Below, piece after piece: positions 37,877 through 45,788 of a DNA stretch of 59,677 bases (position 1 is its first letter; each line of letters starts with the position of its first letter). The notes beneath the pieces are model-generated. The model saw only the letters and a list, made by a program, of their open reading frames with translations, ran no database searches and had not been told where the DNA came from. A program made the position numbers and the translations under genes. This DNA is from Acidobacteriota bacterium (GTDB lineage: Bacteria; Acidobacteriota; Terriglobia; UBA7540). The stretch is taken from the NCBI GenBank assembly GCA_902812415.1, contig CADDZJ010000015.1, positions 1 through 59,677 of the forward strand. The letters run 5' to 3'.

Positions 37877-39562
37877 ATGGCCGATGAATTGAGGGACGTT
37901 GTTTGGAGCAAGCGCGACACGCTGCGCAGGATGCTTGGAATCGGAGCGGGATTGGCGGCAGCGCCGGATTTTCTGGCTCAAACTTCCACCGCGCCTCATC
38001 CGCATCCCCATTATCCCTATCCGCATATTGAGGCTGCTCCGCCTCATCTTTCAGTTGCGGGCGGGTTCCACGCGGCCCGGGTGTCGGGCTTCTACGATGT
38101 GCGAACCTTTGGAGCCAGGGGTGACGGCAAGACGCTCGATACGCCAGCAATCAACAAGGCTATTGAAGCGGCGGCAGCCGCTGGCGGTGGAACCGTCTTG
38201 TTGCCAGCCGGAACGTATCTGTGCTACTCCATCCGGCTCAAGAGCAATGTCTGTTTATATCTTGACCATGGCGCAACGATTCTGGCCGCAGAGCCGCCCG
38301 CGCAGGGTTCAGGTGGCGGATACGACGCGCCTGAGCCGGCGGACCCAAGAATCGATCATTACCAGGACTTTGGTCATAGCCATTGGCACAACAGCCTGAT
38401 CTGGGGAGAAGGCTTGGAAAGCATCTCCATTCTCGGCCCCGGGCTCATCTGGGGCAAGGGCTTGAGAAGGTCGGTCGGAAACCGAGGCTATCCGGGCCTT
38501 GGCGATAAGGCCATCGCGCTCAAGAACTGCCACAACGTGACGCTTCGTGACTTCTCGATTCTTCAGGGCGGGCATTTTGGGATTCTCGCCACCGGAGTGA
38601 ACAACTTTACCATCGATAACCTTGTGATTGATACCAACCGCGATGGCATGGATATCGATTGCTGCTGGAACGTCCGGGTATCGAACTGCACGGTCAACTC
38701 GCCGTGGGACGACGGAATTTGTCCGAAGAGTTCTTACGCGCTGGGCTATGCGCGAGCGACCAGGAATCTCACCATCACGAATTGTTTTGTGACCGGCGGA
38801 TATGAACTGGGAACCGTGCTTGACGGCACGTTCAAGCGATTTGACCCTGGCCGCCGCGCGCCTCGCACCGGAAGGATCAAGTGCGGCACAGAATCGAACG
38901 GCGGTTTCCAGAACATCACCATCTCCAATTGTGTGTTCGAGGACTGCCAGGGATTGGCTCTTGAAACGGTGGATGGCGCTCTGCTTGAGGATGTTTCAAT
39001 CACGAATATCACCATGCGGGACATCGTGAATCTGCCCATCTTCCTTCGCCTGGGCAGCCGCATGCGTGGCCCGGCGGGCATGCCCATCGGCAAGCTGCGG
39101 CGGGTGAACATCAGCAATATGGTTGTGTCCAATACGGCGGGGCGTTATGCATCCATTCTTACGGGTATTCCTGGCTACGCAATTGAAGACGTGAAGCTGA
39201 GCGACATCTATATCCTCAGTCAGGGCGGCGGCACGAGGGAGGAGGCTGAGATCGCGCCGCCCGAAAAAGAGAAGGGATATCCCGAACCCACCATGTTCGG
39301 CACGATGCCTTCCTATGGCTTCTACATCCGTCATGTGAAAGGCATCGAGCTGAGCCATATCGAAGTGAAGTACATGAAGGAGGACTTCCGCCCCGCGTTC
39401 GCGCTCATGGATGTTCAGGGCGCCGACTTCATTCACGTCAAGGCGCAGCATGCGCCGGATGTGCCGGTCTTTGCCCTCAGAAACGTGCAGGATTTCAATG
39501 TCTACCTGAGCCGGCCGCTGTCCGAGACCCATCTCGAAAACGTGCAGCAGAAAACGCTGTGA
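37877..39562 (+). CDS. Glycoside hydrolase family 28 (polygalacturonase-like), exported
   Basis: About 561 residues. An N-terminal Tat-like signal (KRDTLRRMLGIGAGLAAAP) precedes a pectate-lyase-type right-handed beta-helix. GH28 landmarks: the opening VRTFGARGDGKTLDTPAINKAI, the catalytic motifs NRDGMDID and PWDDGICPKS, and RIKCGTES. The usual GHG motif appears as GGYELGT, which may mean a non-polygalacturonan substrate such as rhamnogalacturonan. The ATG at 37877 has AAAGGA six bases upstream; the open frame continues back through the AACAG tract to 37739 but is unlikely to be coding. It lies between two GH106-type genes, supporting a pectin role. Confidence 0.9.
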   Translation: MADELRDVVWSKRDTLRRMLGIGAGLAAAPDFLAQTSTAPHPHPHYPYPHIEAAPPHLSVAGGFHAARVSGFYDVRTFGARGDGKTLDTPAINKAIEAAAAAGGGTVLLPAGTYLCYSIRLKSNVCLYLDHGATILAAEPPAQGSGGGYDAPEPADPRIDHYQDFGHSHWHNSLIWGEGLESISILGPGLIWGKGLRRSVGNRGYPGLGDKAIALKNCHNVTLRDFSILQGGHFGILATGVNNFTIDNLVIDTNRDGMDIDCCWNVRVSNCTVNSPWDDGICPKSSYALGYARATRNLTITNCFVTGGYELGTVLDGTFKRFDPGRRAPRTGRIKCGTESNGGFQNITISNCVFEDCQGLALETVDGALLEDVSITNITMRDIVNLPIFLRLGSRMRGPAGMPIGKLRRVNISNMVVSNTAGRYASILTGIPGYAIEDVKLSDIYILSQGGGTREEAEIAPPEKEKGYPEPTMFGTMPSYGFYIRHVKGIELSHIEVKYMKEDFRPAFALMDVQGADFIHVKAQHAPDVPVFALRNVQDFNVYLSRPLSETHLENVQQKTL

Positions 39563-39624
39563 AGATTCTTGGGTGTCGCTTCGTAGTAATCTTTGCTGTT
39601 GGTTTGGAGTCGGGTCTTTTTCTT

Positions 39625-39729
39625 GTTGAGGGTTGCAAATTACCGTGACAACGCGAACTGTAGCGGCGCTGTCCTCAGCGCCGAAAAATCGCGGATGGGA
39701 ACACCGCATTGCAGGATTGTAAATCCTCA
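39625..39729. repeat. Cloverleaf palindromic repeat, degenerate copy C (inverted)
   Basis: The core ctgtagcggcgctgtcctca is the reverse complement of the second half of copies A and B; the other half is eroded. Ends ttgcaaatta and attgtaaatcc correspond to the terminal repeats. It lies between the GH28 and second GH106 genes. Confidence 0.7.
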
Positions 39730-39807
39730 TTTTCCTGGCGAGAACCTTTAGCTTGGGCGGCAAGGCTGCGCTGAGCTTGCTTGGGTTTTATTCATAGGAG
39801 AAAAGGC

Positions 39808-41754
39808 ATGCAACGAAAGGGGGTAAGCGCCTGGACGCGGCGCGAGTTTCTGCTGGGCGCAACAGGCGCGGGAGTTGCATTGACAGCCGGTCGCTCGCCT
39901 GGAGGCGGATCGTCATTATCCAGCGGCTCCGAATCTGTTGATTCTCCTCAATCCAACGAAATAGAAATGCTGAAGCAGGCGTTTCTGAATCCGCCCCATG
40001 ATGCCAAGCCGATGACCCGATGGTGGTGGTTTGGCGGGGCGGCGACGCCTGAAGAAATTACCCGCGAGCTGACCCTGATGCGGGATGCCGGCTTGCGCGG
40101 CGTTGAATTGCAGCCTGTTTATCCCCTTGCGGTGGATGATCCCAGGCGTGGCATTCACAACGTTCGGTATTTCACTTCGGAGTGGTTTGACCTGCTGCGC
40201 CATACGCTGCGCGAGACAAAAAGATTGGGACTTCAGTTTGATTTTACTCTGGGCAGTGGGTGGCCTTATGGAGGCCCCTTCATTCCGGGCCGGCTCGCTG
40301 CGCACAAATTGGAAGCGCTGGTGAGAGATGCGGCGGGCCCGGGCGATTTTTCCTGGCCCCTCTTTCCTCTATTGACCGGCGAGGGGAGAGTTTTCGCCGC
40401 CGTCGCATCGCCCATGCTGGATTCCGGGGCGCTGGACCTCCGCCGATCGGTTGTCATCACGGGGCATCTCAGCGGTCCGGGCGAGCTGCGCTGGAAAGTT
40501 CCGCCAGGGCGGTGGGCCGTCATGCTTTTCATGGATTCTCTCACCGGCCAGCAGGTAAAGCGGCCGACCATCGGGATGGAAGGATACGTCATCGATCATT
40601 TTTGCAGAGAAGCGCTGAATCTGTTCCTGGACGCCGTGGGAAACCGAACGGTGAATGAGCTTCAATCCGTGGCTGATCCGCCTTTCACGTCCGTCTTTTG
40701 TGACAGCCTGGAAGTCTACGGCGCCGACTGGACGCCGCGCTTCATGCGGGAATTCCGGAAGCGGCGCGGCTACGACCTGACTCCTTATCTGCCCGCGCTC
40801 TGGCAGGAAGCAGGCGCTGAGACCCCGCACATCCGCTACGATTATCATCAGACTCTCTCCGATCTCATGATGGAGAATTTCTTCGGCGCGCTGGGTGAAT
40901 GGAGCCGAAGCCAGCGCATGACGGCGCGGGTGCAGGCCCATGGCGCGATGGGCGACGTGATGCGCGGTTATGGGCTTGCCGATATTCCCGAAGGCGAAGA
41001 AGGAACGCTGGCGGATCGCTATTCGGTGATGATTGATCATCGGCGGCTTGCTTCGTCGGCAGGTCATATCTATCAGAAACCGGTCATTTCCTGCGAGTCC
41101 TATACATGGCTTCGCCAGCCGCTCTTCATGGTGACCCTCGAACAGATGAAAGGCGCAACGGATTCCTCTTTCCTGGATGGAATCAACCAGATCGTGAATC
41201 AGGGGTATTCTTATTCACCGCCTCAGGTGGGCGAGCCGGGCTGGGTCTTTTACGCTTCGACGATGGCGAACCACAACAATATCTGGTGGCGACATTACAA
41301 GCGCCTTGCCGCCTATATTCAGCGCGCAGCGGCGCTCCTGCTCAAAGGCGCTTCCATCAATCCCATCGCGGTTTATGTGCCGCTGGCGGACATCGATGCC
41401 CATTACGGTCTTGGTTCGCTGACCATCGACGCAGAAATTGAGCGACGCCTGGGGCTGGAATTGTTTCTGGATCTGCGACGGGCGGGTTACGACTTTGATC
41501 TGATCAATGACGACGCTCTGGCAAGAATCAGCGCGGTGCAGGAAGGGACGCTTCGGGCGGGAACGGCCGCGTATTCGGCCGTCGTTGTGCCCGGGGCGCA
41601 ATACATGCCGGTTGAAAGCCTGAAGCGGCTGGTGGAATTCGCGGAAGCCGGAGGACTGCTGGTTTTCATGGGGCGCCAGCCGGAAGCGGCTCCGGGATTG
41701 AGGGATCAGGGGTCCCGCACCGCAGCGTTGCGCGCCGCCCTTCATTCGATCTGA
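39808..41754 (+). CDS. GH106-like protein, N-terminal part of a split gene
   Basis: 648 residues with a Tat signal (SAWTRREFLLGATGAGVAL) and AGGAG eight bases before the ATG. The rest aligns throughout with the GH106-like protein at 34621: RWWWFGGAATPEEITREL, GLQFDFTLGSGWPYGGPF, CESYTWLRQP. It ends at TGA (41752-41754) followed at once by TAG (41755-41757), just where the paralogue continues into its C-terminal domain. The next gene resumes in the same frame, so no frameshift is involved. Either a recently broken gene or two subunits; the catalytic barrel is complete in this part. Confidence 0.82.
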   Translation: MQRKGVSAWTRREFLLGATGAGVALTAGRSPGGGSSLSSGSESVDSPQSNEIEMLKQAFLNPPHDAKPMTRWWWFGGAATPEEITRELTLMRDAGLRGVELQPVYPLAVDDPRRGIHNVRYFTSEWFDLLRHTLRETKRLGLQFDFTLGSGWPYGGPFIPGRLAAHKLEALVRDAAGPGDFSWPLFPLLTGEGRVFAAVASPMLDSGALDLRRSVVITGHLSGPGELRWKVPPGRWAVMLFMDSLTGQQVKRPTIGMEGYVIDHFCREALNLFLDAVGNRTVNELQSVADPPFTSVFCDSLEVYGADWTPRFMREFRKRRGYDLTPYLPALWQEAGAETPHIRYDYHQTLSDLMMENFFGALGEWSRSQRMTARVQAHGAMGDVMRGYGLADIPEGEEGTLADRYSVMIDHRRLASSAGHIYQKPVISCESYTWLRQPLFMVTLEQMKGATDSSFLDGINQIVNQGYSYSPPQVGEPGWVFYASTMANHNNIWWRHYKRLAAYIQRAAALLLKGASINPIAVYVPLADIDAHYGLGSLTIDAEIERRLGLELFLDLRRAGYDFDLINDDALARISAVQEGTLRAGTAAYSAVVVPGAQYMPVESLKRLVEFAEAGGLLVFMGRQPEAAPGLRDQGSRTAALRAALHSI

Positions 41755-41772
41755 TAGAGCCCGGAGCCTCAG

Positions 41773-42837
41773 ATGAATGCAAGGCAAAGTCTGGGAAGAG
41801 GCAAGGCTGTTCTCGTCGCAGACCGCGCTGGAGTTCTGAAGATCGTGGAAGCCGGGTTGACGCCGGACTTCAAAATCGTTGTCGCCGGCGATTCAAGCGA
41901 GGATGCGTGCCGCAGGGCGGTTGAGAACGTCGGCTTCACCCACCGCCGCGCTGGCGGCACGGACTTCTACTTTCTCAGCAACATCTCGCATTTCGTTCAG
42001 GACCTTCGCGCGCAGTTCAATGTGGACCGCCGCGTTCCCCAGAGATGGAACCCCGAGACGAATACCATCGAAGAGACGCTGGCTTTTGATTATGTTGACC
42101 TTCCCCAGGCAAAGGTTACCGAAGTTCAGATTCACCTGGACCCATTCGAGTCTTGCTTCTACGTGTTCGGATCTTCGGAAAGGCCCGTGATCGCGCGCAC
42201 GAATTGTTCGGGTCCGTTACAGACCGAAAAGCTCGCCAACACGAAGCGCGTGACGGGGGTTGCGACGCAAAACGGTGCATATTTCATGATCGACGCCCGA
42301 GGCAAGACTCATCGGGTCGCTGTCAAAGACCTGCCGGAGCCTGTTTCCATCGGTGGCCCCTGGCGGCTGACGCTCGGTGATCAGGCAGCCGTGGCTTTAG
42401 ACCGGTTGCAGTCCTGGACGGATTTGCCCGCAGGGAAGCGCTTCAGCGGATGGGGGAGTTACGAGACCACATTTGAAGTCCGTGAGTTGCCGAGCCGCGT
42501 GGACTGGGTGATCGACTTGGGAACCGTTCATGAGACCGCCGAGGTGTTCTTGAACGGCATTGAGCTTGGAGCCGCGTGGAAGGGGCTTCGTCGCCTGCCG
42601 TGCGGGAATGCGCTGAAGAAAGGTTCAAACCATCTGAAGGTAGAAGTGGGGAATTTGTGGATCCAGAAGGTTGAGTCTCTTCCCAATCCGGATCTCAAAC
42701 CCGTGGCGGAGACTTTCGGAATTCGTTGGGGCGTCTATGGAGAGTTGAAACCTCCGTCGCTTCCACCCAGCGGCCTGCTGGGGCCGGTCCGCTTGCTTCC
42801 TCGCAAGCGTATTGCATTCGCGCTTGAAAACGCTTGA
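41773..42837 (+). CDS. GH106-like protein, C-terminal part of a split gene
   Basis: 354 residues corresponding to the last third of the GH106-like protein at 34621 (shared RGKAVL/KGKAVL joint, GWGSYETTFEV, DLGTVHETAEVFLNG, NLWIQKVESLP, GPVRLLP). It lies in the same frame as the preceding gene, 18 bp after its stop. The ATG at 41773 has GGAG six bases upstream, so separate translation by re-initiation is possible. It has no signal peptide, so if made alone it would stay in the cytoplasm, favouring the view that the gene is broken. Confidence 0.72.
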   Translation: MNARQSLGRGKAVLVADRAGVLKIVEAGLTPDFKIVVAGDSSEDACRRAVENVGFTHRRAGGTDFYFLSNISHFVQDLRAQFNVDRRVPQRWNPETNTIEETLAFDYVDLPQAKVTEVQIHLDPFESCFYVFGSSERPVIARTNCSGPLQTEKLANTKRVTGVATQNGAYFMIDARGKTHRVAVKDLPEPVSIGGPWRLTLGDQAAVALDRLQSWTDLPAGKRFSGWGSYETTFEVRELPSRVDWVIDLGTVHETAEVFLNGIELGAAWKGLRRLPCGNALKKGSNHLKVEVGNLWIQKVESLPNPDLKPVAETFGIRWGVYGELKPPSLPPSGLLGPVRLLPRKRIAFALENA

Positions 42838-42872
42838 TACGAGCGGCGGTTCGAGCGAGGATCTTGTATATT

Positions 42873-42999
42873 ACTGATCGCTGTAAATTACAGTGACAAC
42901 CTCTGCTGTAGCGCTGGTGTCCCCACCGGCGATTTTTCGGCGCTGAGGACAGCGCCGCTACAGAAAATGTCGTCACTGTGATTTGCAGAATTCAGTAGT
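42873..42999. repeat. Cloverleaf palindromic repeat, copy D
   Basis: 127 bp with terminal arms ctgtaaattacagtgac and gtcactgtgatttgcag and the same two-hairpin core as copy A. Base changes in the core (gcgctggtgtccccaccggc) partly preserve pairing. It lies between convergent genes ending at 42837 and 43003 and could act as a terminator. Confidence 0.85.
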
Positions 43000-43002
43000 G
43001 GG

Positions 43003-43686
43003 TCACAGCCATAAGTGGCGGTCGGAATAAAAAGTTACCGGGCTATCCGGGTATTTCTCTCGAAAGGCTCGAAAGCGCAGCAGCATCGCTTGATAACGAC
43101 GGTCCGATGTGGCGAGTTTTCTGTGGGGCATCTCAATCAGCGCGCGCTCCACGGCCCAGACGTTTCTTTCAGAAAGGCGCCAGTTGCATCGTCGAAGAGT
43201 GCGGAGGTCCAGAATCCCATAACCGATAATTCTTCCCGAACCGTCCACGTAGGGATCGACGTAGCTCATCACCAGGGCTCGGAGGGTTCGGAAGACGGGT
43301 TTCCGCCCATGCAGACCGGCATCGCGGGATCGCGCTACCGCGCCATAGCGGCCGCGTTCCCGGAATAGGAACAGGACATGATCCAGCTTGTCCTGCGATT
43401 CGAGATCGAGCAACAACGGAGGGTAGCCGCGCTGTTCCAGAATGGTGGCCGCCGCGAGCGCCGCTTCCAGGCAGTGGGCTTTCCCGTGCTTCACAACGCC
43501 GCGAAAAGTGCGGAGGGTTTCCCCCTCTTCCTCCCAGTTATAAGGCAAGGCCCGCAGAAATTCCTGCACCTGCCTGGGGGTGCGCAACTTCCGGATCCAG
43601 TTCCACTCCTCATCTCGAAAGGCTTCGCGCGGCGGTCCCTGGATCACGGATCTGAAATCTGGAATCTTGAATCTCTTGCGATGCAT
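43003..43686 (-). CDS. Transglutaminase-like protein, function unknown
   Basis: 227 residues, no signal peptide. A Cys in GKAHCLEAALAAATIL and a following His in LDHVLFLFRERGRYGAVARSRD have the order and spacing of the transglutaminase/papain-like fold (Cys-His-Asp). Such domains can be peptidases, acyltransferases or inactive. It is downstream of asnB on the same strand, separated by a 171-bp gap holding a repeat element. I cannot assign a reaction. Confidence 0.6.
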   Translation of the reverse strand: MHRKRFKIPDFRSVIQGPPREAFRDEEWNWIRKLRTPRQVQEFLRALPYNWEEEGETLRTFRGVVKHGKAHCLEAALAAATILEQRGYPPLLLDLESQDKLDHVLFLFRERGRYGAVARSRDAGLHGRKPVFRTLRALVMSYVDPYVDGSGRIIGYGILDLRTLRRCNWRLSERNVWAVERALIEMPHRKLATSDRRYQAMLLRFRAFREKYPDSPVTFYSDRHLWL

Positions 43687-43711
43687 CTTCGTGGATCATT
43701 GAGGATTGCTG

Positions 43712-43841
43712 GAGGCTGTTTCAGAACCTCGGATCGCCCATGCCGAGTCGCCGTGGGTTTATCCCGCCATCGACCATGGCGGCGTAAAGCCGCCGCTACC
43801 GCATGCGCCCGAGGCCATGAAACAGGTTTTGAAACAGCCTC
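43712..43841. repeat. 130-bp element with 18-bp terminal inverted repeats
   Basis: GAGGCTGTTTCAGAACCT (43712-43729) and AGGTTTTGAAACAGCCTC (43824-43841) are inverted with one mismatch. The interior holds a smaller ggcggc/gccgcc palindrome. No coding capacity; MITE-like. Confidence 0.7.
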
Positions 43842-43857
43842 TGATCAGACAAAACGC

Positions 43858-45771
43858 TCACGAATTGCGCGCCCAGTTTTCATACCACAGCTCGAAGCAA
43901 AGCAGCGTCCACAGCGTCTTGCGATGATCGGCCTTGCCTTGATGGTGCTCTTCGATGAGACGCCGAACGAACGGAGGATTGAAGATCTGCTGCCGTTTAA
44001 GGCGTTCCTCGGAAAGCATTTCATCGAGCAGCGGCTTCAGTTCCCGCCGGAGCCATCCGGCGACAGGCACGGAAAAGCCTCGCTTCTGCCGCTGGACGAT
44101 TTGCTTCGGCAGCCAGGGCTCCACCGCCTTTTTCAGCAGGTATTTCAATTGAAAGCGTCGCACTTTCAATTTTGCAGGCAAGCCTGCGGCGAACTCAATC
44201 AGGCGATGATCGAGAAACGGCGTGCGCAGTTCCAGCGAGCAAGCCATGCTGGCGCGGTCGATTTTCACCAGCAGGTCATCGGCGAGGTAAAGCTGAAAAT
44301 CCAGGTAAAGCGCCTCGGCCAAAGCGTTTTCAAAATGCGCGCCTTCAAGAACATTCTGCAACGGTTCCAAGGCGCGGATGCTTGGAGGCGGATTTCCTGC
44401 TGCCTCGGGCAGGATGGCGTCCAATTCCTCAGGCGCGAACATCCCAAACCAGATTTGATGCCGCACGGCTGGATCTTTCTCCGCATGGGTAAGAAAGCGC
44501 CGCAGAAAAAGACCTTTGGGCACAGCGCTGGAGGAAACCGGCAAAAGCGCCTTCAGGCGGTCGAAAAACTGCCGCCGCAGGAGCCGGGGCAGCCGCAAAT
44601 AATATTGCGCAAGCTGAGCGCCCAGGTAAGTCGGATAGCCCCCGAAGAGTTCGTCGCTGCCCTCGCCGCTTAGAGCCACCTTGATGTGAGGGCGAGCGAA
44701 GCGGGAAAGGAGAAATGTGGGAATCACAGCTGGGTCTGCCAGAGGTTCATCCAATCTCATGGCGATTTCCTGAAGGCCCTCCCGCAGGCTCGGCTCATCT
44801 GCTCGCAACAGATGATGCTGCGTGCGGAAATGCCGCGCCACGAAGCTGGAATAGGGTTCTTCATTAAACGACTTTTCGACAAAGGCGACCGAGAAAGTAT
44901 TAACCTGTCCCGGAGCCAGTTCGCTCATCAGTGAAACGAGGGTGGATGAATCGACGCCTCCGCTCAGAAATACCCCCAGCGGCACGTCACTGACCAGGCG
45001 TGAGATCGCAGCCTCGCGCAGGCGGCGGCGAAGGTCTTCTACAAGCTCGGTTTCTTCAGCGCGAATGATCCCGGGCTTCCCAAGCGGGCGGAGATAGTCC
45101 TTCAGCCGCCAGAATGAACTCAGGCGGCGTTGGCCTTGCTCCACCACCATGCGATAACCTGCAGGGAGCTTTTTGATTTCCGAAAAGATCGTGCGAGGGC
45201 AGGGAACGTAACCGTAAAAGAGATATTGTTTGACGGCTTCGAAATCGAGCGCGCGGCCCACTTCAGGATATTCGAGGATGGACTTGATTTCAGAGCCAAA
45301 CACCAAAGCTCCGTTCCGCTGCCAGTAATATAGGGGTTTCTCGCCTGCGCGGTCGCGAGCCAGCACCAGGCGTTTGCGGCTTTCGTCCCACAGGGCGATG
45401 GCGAACATCCCATTTAATTCTTCGACAAAGTCCTCGCCGCGCTCTTCGTAAAGATGCACAATCACTTCGCCATCGGAATGCGTGCGAAAGCGATGCCCAT
45501 GCTCGATCAGTTGTTTGCGCAACTCCCGGTAGTTGTAGATTTCCCCGTTAAAGACCAACGTCACGTCTCCGGTTTCGTTGGAGAGGGGTTGATCGCCGGT
45601 TTCAAGATCGATGATGCTCAGCCGGCGGATGGCAAGAGAGAGATAGGGGAGTTCAAACTTGCCGTAACTGTCAGGCCCGCGATGCAGGATGCGAGCCGAC
45701 ATGCGCTCGATGGGGTTCAAGGCGTCGAGCGGCTCGAAGGTTGTATTCAGGATTCCACAGATTCCGCACAT
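43858..45771 (-). CDS. asnB: Asparagine synthase (glutamine-hydrolysing)
   Basis: About 637 residues. The ATG at 45771 places Cys at position 2 (MCGICGI), the glutaminase nucleophile exposed after Met removal. The amidotransferase domain continues with RILHRGPDS and FNGEIYNYRELR; the synthetase domain has the PP-loop SGGVDSS and GEGSDELFGGY. It transfers glutamine amide nitrogen to an acyl-adenylate, normally aspartate; similar proteins in glycan clusters amidate sugar acids. It follows a GT83 gene by 17 bp, so it is part of the glycosyltransferase operon and a glycan or cell-surface role is possible. Confidence 0.92.
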   Translation of the reverse strand: MCGICGILNTTFEPLDALNPIERMSARILHRGPDSYGKFELPYLSLAIRRLSIIDLETGDQPLSNETGDVTLVFNGEIYNYRELRKQLIEHGHRFRTHSDGEVIVHLYEERGEDFVEELNGMFAIALWDESRKRLVLARDRAGEKPLYYWQRNGALVFGSEIKSILEYPEVGRALDFEAVKQYLFYGYVPCPRTIFSEIKKLPAGYRMVVEQGQRRLSSFWRLKDYLRPLGKPGIIRAEETELVEDLRRRLREAAISRLVSDVPLGVFLSGGVDSSTLVSLMSELAPGQVNTFSVAFVEKSFNEEPYSSFVARHFRTQHHLLRADEPSLREGLQEIAMRLDEPLADPAVIPTFLLSRFARPHIKVALSGEGSDELFGGYPTYLGAQLAQYYLRLPRLLRRQFFDRLKALLPVSSSAVPKGLFLRRFLTHAEKDPAVRHQIWFGMFAPEELDAILPEAAGNPPPSIRALEPLQNVLEGAHFENALAEALYLDFQLYLADDLLVKIDRASMACSLELRTPFLDHRLIEFAAGLPAKLKVRRFQLKYLLKKAVEPWLPKQIVQRQKRGFSVPVAGWLRRELKPLLDEMLSEERLKRQQIFNPPFVRRLIEEHHQGKADHRKTLWTLLCFELWYENWARNS

Positions 45772-45788
45772 AATCGTCCGCGGCTGAT

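Noticed and set aside
43378-44673. 431-codon plus-strand open frame
   Set aside because: Antisense to asnB and the transglutaminase-like gene.
43003-45771. Lasso-peptide cluster (AsnB plus transglutaminase-like)
   Set aside because: AsnB has an intact glutaminase domain and sits with glycosyltransferases; no precursor peptide or ABC transporter; the Cys-His protein lacks the typical B2 signature.
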